A stretch of DNA of 10,440 nucleotides, taken from NCBI GenBank assembly GCA_902465645.1, contig CABQNX010000035.1, positions 1 through 10,440 on the forward strand. The letters are read 5' to 3'. Made by a program: the position numbers and the translations under genes. The stretch's first letter is position 1. Each line of letters starts with the position of its first letter. The notes below the pieces were generated by a model that saw nothing but the letters and a program-made list of their open reading frames with translations, was not told where the DNA came from and did not search any database. Positions 1 through 7,229 of the stretch are shown here, in pieces. Source of the stretch: an uncultured Peptoniphilus sp. (lineage in GTDB: Bacteria; Bacillota; Clostridia; Tissierellales; Peptoniphilaceae).

Positions 1-1
1 A

Positions 2-1150
2 TTAGAAATGGCTGCAAAGATTTTTTCTTTTTCTTTTTTATATATAATTATTTCAATTTTTTTATTTAAAAGGCTAGCATTTTTAATTGCAGTGATTTTA
101 TTTGCGGCTAACACATATATTTATAAACAATTTAACAAAAAGACTTTGGGAAAATTAAACGCTCTTTTAAAGATGAGAAATATTATTTTTACAGCAGAGA
201 AGTTAACTAAGTTAAAAAATGAAGTCTTTAGCGAAGAGTTAGATGAAATTGAAGGGATTTTAAAAGAAATCACACCACTTAAAAAAACTCTAAAATCATT
301 TGGCTTTTTGTCAGGCAATCCAGAATTTGACTGGGCAGAAACTTATAAGAATATAATGTTTTTAACTGAGGCTAGAAAGTATTCTAGTTCACAAAAGTAT
401 TTTAAGAAATTTAAAGATGATATTTTTAGACTTTATTTTTTAATGGGAAAGATTGATGCAGACATTGGAATTATTTCTATTATTAAGGCGTATGATGCAA
501 AGGATGCAACTTATGGCGAAAAGATTTTGGGAAAAGACTTGTACAATCCTCTTTTAAAGGGCGCCGTTGCCAATGATTTAGATCTTTCTAAGTCTATACT
601 TCTTACTGGTTCAAACGCATCAGGAAAGTCAACTTATCTAAGGACCTGTGGTATAAATGCAGTTTTTGCACTGACTTATGGTATATTTTTTGGTGAAAGC
701 TTTGAGATTAAGCCTATGATTATTTCGTCTGCAATTGATATTTCGGATTCACTTTCTGAAAATTTATCCTACTTTATGGCAGAGTCCAGGGCCATTGGTG
801 ACATGATAGACGACGAGAGTGAAAAAATAATTTTGCTAGACGAAATTTTTAGGGGAACTAATACCATTGATAGGATTGCATCGGCTACTGCAACTTTAAA
901 ATATTTGGCAAAAAATAATCACGTGGTTGCAGCAACTCACGACATAGAGCTTACAATGCTTTTAAAGGATCATTTTGCAAATAAACACTTTGAAGAAAAA
1001 ATAGAAGATGGGGACATTAAGTTCGACTACCTCTTAAAGGATGGACCTGCCACAAGTAGGAACGCCATTGCAATCTTAGACAACTTAAATTATCCAAGAG
1101 AAATAATAGGGGAAGCAAAAAATCTTTCGAGAGAGTTAGAAGAAAAATAA
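2..1150 (+). CDS. MutS-like ATPase with N-terminal membrane segments (5' end outside window)
   Basis: The frame is open to the window edge, so the first ATG at 8 is probably internal; residue numbers here count from it. Hydrophobic stretches at about residues 5-20 and 22-38 look like membrane segments. A helical region (about 40-190) resembles the MutS core/lever. The ATPase domain has a Walker A GSNASGKST at 201-209, Walker B ILLDE with D278 and E279, and the ATHD H-loop with H311. The protein ends soon after the ATPase, so there is no Smr nuclease domain as in MutS2, and no mismatch-recognition domain is visible. This matches the MutS-related membrane proteins of Firmicutes, which are longer than this fragment and whose role is not settled. 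It is unlikely to be the canonical mismatch-repair MutS. Confidence in the family is high; the function is unknown. Confidence 0.85.
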   Translation, partial: LEMAAKIFSFSFLYIIISIFLFKRLAFLIAVILFAANTYIYKQFNKKTLGKLNALLKMRNIIFTAEKLTKLKNEVFSEELDEIEGILKEITPLKKTLKSFGFLSGNPEFDWAETYKNIMFLTEARKYSSSQKYFKKFKDDIFRLYFLMGKIDADIGIISIIKAYDAKDATYGEKILGKDLYNPLLKGAVANDLDLSKSILLTGSNASGKSTYLRTCGINAVFALTYGIFFGESFEIKPMIISSAIDISDSLSENLSYFMAESRAIGDMIDDESEKIILLDEIFRGTNTIDRIASATATLKYLAKNNHVVAATHDIELTMLLKDHFANKHFEEKIEDGDIKFDYLLKDGPATSRNAIAILDNLNYPREIIGEAKNLSRELEEK

Positions 1151-1161
1151 ATTTTAAGATT

Positions 1162-1194
1162 ATACTTAGGTAGATTTATACCTAAGTATTTTTT
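1162..1194 (+). terminator. Intrinsic terminator after the MutS-like gene
   Basis: An 11-bp perfect stem, ATACTTAGGTA at 1162-1172 with TACCTAAGTAT at 1179-1189, encloses a 6-nt loop and runs into a T tract ending at 1194. It lies 11 bases after the stop codon and separates the MutS-like gene from the redox operon. Confidence 0.85.
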
Positions 1195-1198
1195 ATGC

Positions 1199-1227
1199 TT
1201 TAATACTTTATTTTTATCCTTTATACT
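1199..1227 (+). promoter_or_regulatory. Probable promoter of the phosphatase/reductase/sulfotransferase-like operon
   Basis: A TATACT -10 box lies at 1222-1227. The best -35 candidate at 17-bp spacing, TTTAAT at 1199-1204, is weak, and there is no TG extension. Transcription would begin near 1234, giving a leader of about 36 nt before the ATG at 1270. Its position directly after a terminator and before the first gene of a tight operon supports the call. Confidence 0.45.
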
Positions 1228-1269
1228 ATTAATAAGTGAGAAAATGTTTTTATGGATTGTGGGGGAAAG

Positions 1270-1875
1270 ATGAGAATTTATTTTACTAGACATGGGGAGA
1301 CTGAGTGGAACAAGCTGGGGATTATCCAGGGACAATTGGACTCGGCACTAACTTCTGAAGGCATGGATATGGGAAGACGCTTGGGTGAGATGTCCAAGGA
1401 CCTTAGCTTTGATAAGGTTTATTCATCTGATCTGGGCCGTGCCTATGATACTGCAAGGTTAATTTGCCCTGACAGGGAAATTATTAAGACCCCTCTTCTT
1501 CGTGAAATTGATGTTGGGTCTTGGTCAGGTAAAAATATCAAGGATGTAAAAGTAGAAGATGAGATCCTTTACAAAAAATATTTTGAAGATCCAAAAAATT
1601 ATAAGAGGCCTGACGGAGAAAGTATTCACGACCTAAGGGACAGGGTGGAAAAATTTTTTGAGAAAGCAGTTTATCCCAATGAAGATGAAAACATCCTTAT
1701 CGTTACTCACGGTGTGACTATTGTTGCAATTTATTCTCTCATGGAGAATATTCCTATTGAGGACTTTTGGTCCAATAGGGTGAGGCGAAATGGCGAATTT
1801 AATATAGCAGATTATGAAGATGGGACCTTTAAAATTATTAAGAAGGCGCCCAAGAATCCAGTGGACTCAATTTGA
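1270..1875 (+). CDS. Histidine phosphatase family protein (phosphoglycerate-mutase-like fold)
   Basis: This is a 201-residue protein of the histidine phosphatase superfamily. The N-terminal RHGETEWN motif carries the phospho-accepting H8, E79 lies in the LREIDVGSW segment, and the second catalytic histidine H147 is in VTHG near the C-terminus. Such proteins form a phosphohistidine and hydrolyse phosphomonoesters in the cytoplasm. The substrate cannot be read from sequence; alpha-ribazole phosphatase-like and broad-specificity phosphatases look alike. I chose the ATG at 1270 because the family normally begins within a few residues of the RHG motif and a GGGGGA ribosome site lies just upstream. 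An in-frame ATG at 1252 would add MDCGGK, which looks like translated leader. It is the first gene of the operon, with 9 bp to the flavoprotein gene. Confidence 0.87.
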   Translation: MRIYFTRHGETEWNKLGIIQGQLDSALTSEGMDMGRRLGEMSKDLSFDKVYSSDLGRAYDTARLICPDREIIKTPLLREIDVGSWSGKNIKDVKVEDEILYKKYFEDPKNYKRPDGESIHDLRDRVEKFFEKAVYPNEDENILIVTHGVTIVAIYSLMENIPIEDFWSNRVRRNGEFNIADYEDGTFKIIKKAPKNPVDSI

Positions 1876-1884
1876 GGTGATAAT

Positions 1885-2820
1885 ATGACTACTTATGATT
1901 TAATTATAATTGGGGCAGGGGCAGCTGGCCTTAGCTCAGCGATTTATGCAGGCAGGGCCCTATTAAAGACTCTTGTAATTGAAAAATTTTCTTTTGGTGG
2001 AAGGGTCAACGACACTCCAAAGATAATAAATTATCCTGGCTTTAAAGAAATTGCAGGCAGGGACCTTATTAATGAATTTAGGAAACAGGCAGAGAGTTTT
2101 CCAACTAATGAATTTGCCTATGGAACTGTCAAAAAAATTGAAAAAATAGAAGATGGTTTTAAACTAACTACCATGAGGAGAAAGGAATTTACTGCCAAGG
2201 CAGTTATTATTGCAACGGGAACCTACGCCAAGATGTTAAACGTGCCTGGTGAAACTGAATTTGCAGGACGTGGAGTTTCCTATTGCTCTACTTGTGATGC
2301 AGATTATTTTAAGGACAAGGACATACATATACTAGGTTCAGGGGACTTGGCCCTTGAAGAGGCGGATTACCTCTCCAACTTTGCCAATTCCATTAACATG
2401 ATAATTATCCACGAGGAAGGAAAGTTCGATGGCAATCAGCTGGAAGTTGAGAGGATAATGAAGAACCCAAAAATTTCATACACTTGGCACTCAAAACTTG
2501 AGGGCATAAATGGGGGCGAAAGGGTAAATAGTCTTGACATCTTGGACTTAGATGATAAGACAAAGACCAGAGTAACCTCTGATGGAATTTTCATCTTTGC
2601 AGGCATGAGTCCCAACTCTAACTTTGTAAAGGATCTTGTGGATCTTGATGATTTTGGCTTTATAAAAACTGATGAGATGATGAGGACTTCTGTTGAGGGA
2701 ATTTTTGCCGCAGGTGATATTAGGAACAAGGCCCTTAGGCAAATTGTAACTGCAGCGGGTGATGGTGCAGTAGCAACAGTTTATGCAGAAAAGTACATTA
2801 GGAAGAGGGGTGTCAAATGA
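1885..2820 (+). CDS. Thioredoxin-reductase-like FAD/NAD(P) oxidoreductase
   Basis: The 311 residues match the usual low-Mr thioredoxin reductase length. The FAD motif GAGAAG is at 10-15, the redox-active pair CSTC at C134 and C137, the nucleotide motif GSGDLA at 151-156, and the second FAD motif FAAGD at 274-278, followed by the family RQ segment. Such enzymes pass electrons through FAD to the CxxC pair and on to thioredoxin. The oddity is HEEGKFDG at 176-183, where E. coli TrxB has HRRDGFRA: the three arginines that bind the NADPH 2'-phosphate are E177, E178 and D182. The donor may therefore be NADH or another carrier rather than NADPH. The ribosome site GAGGTG (1874-1879) overlaps the preceding stop, and the stop of this gene overlaps the next start (ATGA), so translation is probably coupled. 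The likely partner is the thioredoxin domain encoded next. Confidence 0.87.
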   Translation: MTTYDLIIIGAGAAGLSSAIYAGRALLKTLVIEKFSFGGRVNDTPKIINYPGFKEIAGRDLINEFRKQAESFPTNEFAYGTVKKIEKIEDGFKLTTMRRKEFTAKAVIIATGTYAKMLNVPGETEFAGRGVSYCSTCDADYFKDKDIHILGSGDLALEEADYLSNFANSINMIIIHEEGKFDGNQLEVERIMKNPKISYTWHSKLEGINGGERVNSLDILDLDDKTKTRVTSDGIFIFAGMSPNSNFVKDLVDLDDFGFIKTDEMMRTSVEGIFAAGDIRNKALRQIVTAAGDGAVATVYAEKYIRKRGVK

Positions 2821-4601
2821 GAGTCTATCCAAGGGGAACAGTGGTATACAACAGAGAAAAGGCCTACAATGGAGTAAATTTAATTTCAACTGCCAAGGAC
2901 GGGGCCCTAATAACAAAAATGGATGGGACAGAGTTAAAGAGATTTTCTGTTAACCCCATGCCAGCCAAAATGCTGCCAAATAAAAATATTATGAGTATAT
3001 CTTCCTTTAGGTCATCGGACTTTGGTGTCAGTGATGGTATCGACCTGCTTGAGTTTGATAAGGATGGGAAGATTGTCTTTGACTTTGACAAGTTTAAGTT
3101 TACTGAAGACAGGGGTTACAGGCCTAAGTGGATGGCAAGGGCCCATTCAGATTTCCAAAGAGAGGGAAATTCTGTTGGATACTATTATCCAGACCAAAAA
3201 ATTGTAGAAAATGGGAAGACCCTCCTTCTTGTCCATGATGCCATTGTTGACACAAGGATATCTGACAAGGCTCTCCTCGATGATGTGATATTAGAAGTAG
3301 ACGAAGAGGGCAATATCCTCTGGAAGTTCTCCTTTAGTGAGCACTTCGATCAGTTGGGATTCTCTGAAGAGGCCAAGAACGTAATTTACAGGAATCCAAA
3401 CCTCAGGATAACAGAAAGACCTCTTGGCAATTATCTCGATGTAACTTCAATTTCTACAATTGGAGAAAACAAATGGTATGACCAAGGAGACCCACGTTTT
3501 CATCCTGACAATATTTTATTTACTGCCAGGGCAGCAAATATTATTGGGATAATCGATAAAAAGAGGTCACGAATTTGCTACAAGCTGGGACCAAACTTCT
3601 CCGACTTTATAAAAGTTGACCCAGTTGTTGGTTCTGCCTTTGCCAGTATTGTTCCAAAGGGTTTGCCAGGGGAAGGCAACCTCTTGATTTTTGACAACGG
3701 GGGAAGATGTGGTTATGGTTCGCCAACTCTCACATCACCATCTGGTCTACTACCTTTTGTGAGAAATTATTCTAGGATTCTTGAAATAAATCCAGTTACC
3801 CTTGCTGTGAATTGGTCTGTGGATCCAAGGGACTTCGGATTTTCAATCCCAATGAATGGCTACAAGTTCTATTCCCCTTATGGTGGCAACCTCCAAAGAC
3901 TGCCCAATGGAAATACCCTAATAACCCTTGCAACAGAAGGTCTTGTAATAGAAGTAACACCTTCAAAGGAAATAGTATGGCAATGGACTTGTCCTTATAG
4001 GACAACGACAGAAAACCTCTTGAAGAACAACATGATTTATAGGGTTTACAGGTATCCTTATGATTACCTAGACATTGATGAAGAAGAAAATGAAATCCAA
4101 GAAATTGAAGATGCATCTTACTTTAAACTTCCTGGAGCAGGAGACTTTAAGTCAGTTGAAATCACAAATGTAAACAAGAGTGAACTATCAATTGACATCG
4201 ACCCACTTTCTCAAGAATCAGAGTCTGTAAGAGACCTTGTGGAAAATAAAAAGGTAATTAAGAGAAATGAATCTGTAATCAAATATATTGCAGCAAGTCA
4301 TTTTGAAGATACAATAAGAGAAAACAAGATGGCAATAATAATTTATGGGGCAGAGAGGTGCTCTCACTGCGAACCACTCATGGAAGTTATGGAAGTCCTT
4401 TTGGAAGAAGAGTTCAAAGAAGTTACATGCTTCTACATGGATCTTGACAAGAATAAGTCCTTTGCAGAAAAATATGAGATTTTTCAACTGCCTAGGGTTT
4501 CCTTCTTTAAAGACGGCGAAAAAGTTTACGAGTTTATGGGAGAAAAATCCTATGATGAAATTGCCGGCCTAATAGAAGAATATCTTCTAGAATTATATTG
4601 A
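2817..4601 (+). CDS. Aryl-sulfate-sulfotransferase-like beta-propeller fused to a C-terminal thioredoxin domain
   Basis: Residues 1 to about 420 resemble the Gram-positive PAPS-independent aryl-sulfate sulfotransferases, which move sulfate between phenols through a histidine intermediate. Landmarks are the HSDFQREGN segment (H110), the ISDKALLDDV block, RFHPDN (H229), R238, and GLPGEGNLLIFDNGG after residue 280. No signal peptide is visible, so a cytoplasmic location is inferred. A charged linker (about 420-490) leads to a thioredoxin domain (about 490-594) with active site CSHC (C515, C518), cis-proline P559 and a final FFKDGE strand. Two motifs I recall as histidine-bearing in relatives are altered: NYLDVTS at 205-211 where D-W-x-H-x-N-S is expected, and GSAFAS at 272-277 where GQHHAH is expected. 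The sulfotransferase activity is therefore doubtful. The start overlaps the flavoprotein stop by 4 bp and has its own GAGGGGTG ribosome site. Fold and fusion are certain; the function is open. Confidence 0.87.
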   Translation: MRVYPRGTVVYNREKAYNGVNLISTAKDGALITKMDGTELKRFSVNPMPAKMLPNKNIMSISSFRSSDFGVSDGIDLLEFDKDGKIVFDFDKFKFTEDRGYRPKWMARAHSDFQREGNSVGYYYPDQKIVENGKTLLLVHDAIVDTRISDKALLDDVILEVDEEGNILWKFSFSEHFDQLGFSEEAKNVIYRNPNLRITERPLGNYLDVTSISTIGENKWYDQGDPRFHPDNILFTARAANIIGIIDKKRSRICYKLGPNFSDFIKVDPVVGSAFASIVPKGLPGEGNLLIFDNGGRCGYGSPTLTSPSGLLPFVRNYSRILEINPVTLAVNWSVDPRDFGFSIPMNGYKFYSPYGGNLQRLPNGNTLITLATEGLVIEVTPSKEIVWQWTCPYRTTTENLLKNNMIYRVYRYPYDYLDIDEEENEIQEIEDASYFKLPGAGDFKSVEITNVNKSELSIDIDPLSQESESVRDLVENKKVIKRNESVIKYIAASHFEDTIRENKMAIIIYGAERCSHCEPLMEVMEVLLEEEFKEVTCFYMDLDKNKSFAEKYEIFQLPRVSFFKDGEKVYEFMGEKSYDEIAGLIEEYLLELY

Positions 4602-4606
4602 GATAC

Positions 4607-4639
4607 AAAAAAACTGGGACTAAACTCCCAGTTTATTTA
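4607..4639. terminator. Bidirectional terminator between the redox operon and the HAD gene
   Basis: A 9-bp perfect stem, AAACTGGGA at 4611-4619 with TCCCAGTTT at 4626-4634, encloses a 6-nt loop. On the plus strand it runs into TTTATTTAT. On the minus strand the seven A residues at 4607-4613 give a uniform U tract, so it looks strongest for the HAD transcript arriving from 4680. Confidence 0.85.
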
Positions 4640-4679
4640 TGTGCTTATTAAGTTTCTTATAAATTTATTTGCAATCTAA

Positions 4680-5312
4680 TTAAGACTCTTCTCTGTGCCA
4701 AGACAAGTTTTCGTAGCCCTTCTTATTGACTTTGGAATTTATTAAAAACCTATTTTTTGTCATCCTAAGCATATACTTGTCATCCTTGTAGGAGTCCGAA
4801 TATCCACAAGAATTTTCGTAGTCAATTTCAATTCCCTCTTGGGCCAAGAGGTCTTTAATATTTTTGACTTTGACATCCTTCTTGTTGTTGCCCCTAGTGA
4901 GTTTATAATCATCTCCAAGGTCAGTCCCAAGAATGTAGTCAAAGGGATAGAGGTCCTTAACATACTTTAAGTAGGGAGTGGCAGAAGCAGAGCAGAGAAT
5001 TTTAATTGTGTCTTCATCGTGGGAATAAAATTCATCTTCAAATTCCACAAAGAAAAATTTGGGGAAGAGATAGTCTGTTACAAAGTCCCTTAACTCATCT
5101 TCGGAAAAATATTTTATAATAGAAACCATTTGGTTCTTCATAACATCAAAATCAGATGCCAACTTAGATCTTATGTAGGCAGATCCAAGGCCAGCCATGG
5201 TCCTAAAAAAATTTATTTTTTTATGTCTAAATCCATACTTATAAAGCTCTACTATTGATTCACAATCAACTACAGTTTTGTCAAAATCATAGAGCGCAAG
5301 CTTTCTTTTCAA
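4680..5312 (-). CDS. HAD-superfamily (subfamily IB, SerB-like) phosphatase
   Basis: This is a 210-residue protein with the four HAD motifs: DFDKT with nucleophile D9 and acid/base D11; LCSAS with S108; lysines in NKKDVKVKNIK near 144-153; and GYSDSYKDD with D173, D177 and D178 for magnesium. A helical cap lies between motifs I and II, as in HAD-IB enzymes related to phosphoserine phosphatase. It is likely a cytoplasmic phosphomonoesterase of unknown substrate. The start codon is TTG (5312-5310), chosen because the ribosome site GAGGTGAG (5323-5316) lies 3 bases away and no ATG is placed to use it. It is a single-gene unit, divergent from dinB and convergent with the redox operon. Confidence 0.83.
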   Translation of the reverse strand: MKRKLALYDFDKTVVDCESIVELYKYGFRHKKINFFRTMAGLGSAYIRSKLASDFDVMKNQMVSIIKYFSEDELRDFVTDYLFPKFFFVEFEDEFYSHDEDTIKILCSASATPYLKYVKDLYPFDYILGTDLGDDYKLTRGNNKKDVKVKNIKDLLAQEGIEIDYENSCGYSDSYKDDKYMLRMTKNRFLINSKVNKKGYENLSWHREES

Positions 5313-5315
5313 AAT

Positions 5316-5338
5316 CTCACCTCAATAGAATTATATCA
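5316..5338 (-). promoter_or_regulatory. Extended -10 promoter and ribosome site for the HAD gene
   Basis: Read on the minus strand, TGATATAAT (5338-5330) is a consensus extended -10. A weak TTTTTA could serve as -35 at 5358-5353. The predicted first transcribed base is 5323, the first G of the GAGGTGAG ribosome site, giving a leader of only about 11 nt before the TTG start. A second TATAAT at 5354-5349 is an alternative start point. Confidence 0.5.
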
Positions 5339-5345
5339 AATTGCC

Positions 5346-5373
5346 TTCATTATAAAAAGATTTATGATATACT
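5346..5373 (+). promoter_or_regulatory. Extended -10 promoter of dinB
   Basis: TGATATACT at 5365-5373 is an extended -10 element. TTCATT at 5346-5351 is a poor -35 with 16-bp spacing. The predicted start of transcription is about 5380, only 9 bases before the dinB ATG at 5389 and exactly on an in-frame GTG. There is no purine-rich ribosome site in between, so the message may be leaderless or nearly so. I see no LexA-type operator. Confidence 0.5.
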
Positions 5374-5388
5374 AAAATCGTGATATTT

Positions 5389-6429
5389 ATGGGAATTATT
5401 ATACACGTTGACATAGATGCCTTCTACGCATCAGTGGAAGAGCTTGACGACAAATCTATAATAGGCAAACCTCTAGTCGTAGGTGGCAGGTCCAACCATG
5501 GAGTTGTAACTACGGCTAATTATGTTGCAAGAAAGTACGGGATTCATTCTGCCATGCCCATGTATATGGCGAAAAACCTCTGCGACCACTTGATAATAAA
5601 ACCCATGAGAAGGGAAAGATATCTTGAGAAGTCAAGAGAAGTATTTGAGGTCCTAAGGACCTACACAGATAAAATCGAAAAAGTTTCCATTGATGAGTCC
5701 TATCTAGACATAAGCGGCCTGGGTTATGATGAAGACATTGTTTATGACTTGCAGAAAAAAGTTTATGAAAAGACTGGCCTAAGTGTGAGTTGTGGCTTGA
5801 GCTACAACAAATTCTTGGCTAAACTTGCCAGTGATTGGAATAAGCCAAAAGGAGTAAAAATTATTAGGCAGTCAGACATTCCTGAAATTTTATTTCCCCT
5901 AGATATAAGAAAGGTCCATGGAATTGGGAATAAGACAGAGAAGAGGCTTAGAAACATTGGAATAAATACTGTTGAAGACTTGTATTCATTAACTTATGAT
6001 TTTTTAACAACTATGTTTAAGAAGAGTGGTGAAGAAATCTATAAGAGGATCAGGGGAATTGACGAGAGAGAAGTAACTCCCAACACCGTGAGGAAGAGCC
6101 TTGGGACAGAGTCCACCTTCGAGGTGACATCCAAGAGGGAGGAACTAATATCTTACTTAAAAGATTTCTCCAAAGAAGTATCTGAAGACTTAATAGTAAA
6201 AGAAATTTCTGGCTACACCCTGACTCTTAAGATGAAGGACGAAAACTTCAAAGTCAAGACCAGGTCAAGAACCTATGAGAATGCCATCTATGAAGAAGAT
6301 GATATCTTTAAAAAGTCTCTAGAAATTTTTGAAGAAGCCTATGAGGGCGACAAGCTTAGGCTCATTGGCATAACAGTTTCAAACCTAGTGGACTTAAACA
6401 TAAGACAACTTTCTTTTTTTAATGGATAA
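5389..6429 (+). CDS. dinB: DNA polymerase IV (Y-family translesion polymerase)
   Basis: This 346-residue Y-family polymerase inserts nucleotides opposite damaged template bases. The N-terminus IIIHVDIDAFYASVEE gives metal ligands D8 and D10 and steric-gate Y13. SIDESYLD supplies D102 and E103. A helix-hairpin-helix begins near H177 (HGIGNKTEKRLRNIGI), and the little-finger domain starts near RKSLGTEST. The last residues, QLSFF at 340-344, fit the sliding-clamp-binding consensus. I chose the ATG at 5389 because it places D8, D10 and residue 13 in the same register as E. coli DinB; an in-frame GTG at 5380 would add three residues. The ORF is complete. It is divergent from the HAD gene, and the next gene follows after 66 bp with its own promoter. 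Confidence 0.96.
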   Translation: MGIIIHVDIDAFYASVEELDDKSIIGKPLVVGGRSNHGVVTTANYVARKYGIHSAMPMYMAKNLCDHLIIKPMRRERYLEKSREVFEVLRTYTDKIEKVSIDESYLDISGLGYDEDIVYDLQKKVYEKTGLSVSCGLSYNKFLAKLASDWNKPKGVKIIRQSDIPEILFPLDIRKVHGIGNKTEKRLRNIGINTVEDLYSLTYDFLTTMFKKSGEEIYKRIRGIDEREVTPNTVRKSLGTESTFEVTSKREELISYLKDFSKEVSEDLIVKEISGYTLTLKMKDENFKVKTRSRTYENAIYEEDDIFKKSLEIFEEAYEGDKLRLIGITVSNLVDLNIRQLSFFNG

Positions 6430-6456
6430 AAATTTCAATCTTTTTTCGAAATTTTA

Positions 6457-6465
6457 TGCTAAAAT
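6457..6465 (+). promoter_or_regulatory. Candidate extended -10 promoter of the YwaF-like gene
   Basis: TGCTAAAAT at 6457-6465 fits an extended -10; TATGCT at 6455-6460 is an alternative. No good -35 is present. Just upstream, AAAATTTC (6429-6436) and GAAATTTT (6448-6455) form an 8-bp inverted repeat with an 11-nt spacer. It is too AT-only and lacks a T tract, so it is not a convincing dinB terminator; it could be an operator or chance. Confidence 0.35.
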
Positions 6466-6495
6466 ATTGAAGAAATAAGATAAAGGAATTTAATT

Positions 6496-7200
6496 ATGAG
6501 AAATTTTTGGGACTTAGAATACGGTGAAGTAGGCTTTAAGTTTTTTGGAATCTACCACTACGCTTGTCTTGCGATTATTTTTGTATTTGGAATAGTTTTA
6601 TATAAACCATGGAGAGAAAGAAAAAACTTCAGAAGGTTTCTTGCCTTAACACCAATTAGCTTGGAGATGATTAGGCTTGTTGGGGTCTTAATGAGTGGTC
6701 ATTACGACTCTTCCTACTTGCCCTTCCACCTCTGCCTAATTGGATCCCAGTTCATGGCAGTAGACGCCTTTGTGGATAGGAAGTTTATAAAGGCTTGTCT
6801 CTATTATTTGTTTATGCCAGCGGCAATCTTGAGCTTATTTACACCAGGCTGGAACACAGTGAATAAATATTCCTATGTGGCAATAATTTCTTGGATTATA
6901 CATGGGGTAAATGCCTTTTATACAACTTATCTTGTGGTATCAGGAGAATATTTGCCAAAGTTAAGAGATATAATATATCCAATAATTTTTATACTTGTGA
7001 CTCTTCCTATAATAAAAGTTTTAAACAGGAAGCTTGGAGCGAATTATTATTTTATAGAAGAGCCTTATGGAGGATCTCCCCTTGCAACTATTAAGGATGT
7101 ATTTCCAAATTATGTGGTGGGACTTTTTATAGTGACAGTCCTTGTAATGCTGATGACATTTTTAATCTACAAATTAATAATAAAAATTAGAAAAAAATAA
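6496..7200 (+). CDS. YwaF/TIGR02206-type integral membrane protein
   Basis: This 234-residue protein has about seven hydrophobic helices, near residues 18-36, 48-66, 74-92, 98-116, 127-148, 158-176 and 206-230, and ends in the basic tail KLIIKIRKK. The LPFHLC segment (75-80) and YYLFMPAAILSLFTPGW (103-119) resemble the TIGR02206/YwaF family of Firmicutes, whose function is unknown. The conserved histidine and cysteine in the third helix might bind a metal or small ligand, but that is speculation. The start is the ATG at 6496, with AAAGGA (6482-6487) eight bases upstream. It has its own promoter, and its stop codon lies inside the stem of the following terminator. Confidence 0.77.
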   Translation: MRNFWDLEYGEVGFKFFGIYHYACLAIIFVFGIVLYKPWRERKNFRRFLALTPISLEMIRLVGVLMSGHYDSSYLPFHLCLIGSQFMAVDAFVDRKFIKACLYYLFMPAAILSLFTPGWNTVNKYSYVAIISWIIHGVNAFYTTYLVVSGEYLPKLRDIIYPIIFILVTLPIIKVLNRKLGANYYFIEEPYGGSPLATIKDVFPNYVVGLFIVTVLVMLMTFLIYKLIIKIRKK

Positions 7201-7229
7201 GACGAGGTTAAAAATCCTCGTCTTATTTT
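7194..7229. terminator. Bidirectional terminator shared by convergent genes
   Basis: A 14-bp perfect stem, AAAATAAGACGAGG at 7194-7207 with CCTCGTCTTATTTT at 7216-7229, encloses an 8-nt loop. The A-rich 5' arm and T-rich 3' arm make it work both ways. It contains the TAA of the YwaF-like gene (7198-7200) and two bases of the FNT gene's stop (7228-7230). Confidence 0.92.

Noticed and set aside
1252..1269. Upstream in-frame ATG of the histidine phosphatase
   Set aside because: The extra residues are encoded by the ribosome-site region and relatives start just before the RHG motif.
2548..2916. Minus-strand frame of 122 codons
   Set aside because: It is antisense to the flavoprotein and fusion genes, matches nothing recognisable, and has no ribosome site context.
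5340..5388. LexA/SOS operator in front of dinB
   Set aside because: No GAAC-N4-GTTC-type palindrome is present between the HAD gene and dinB.
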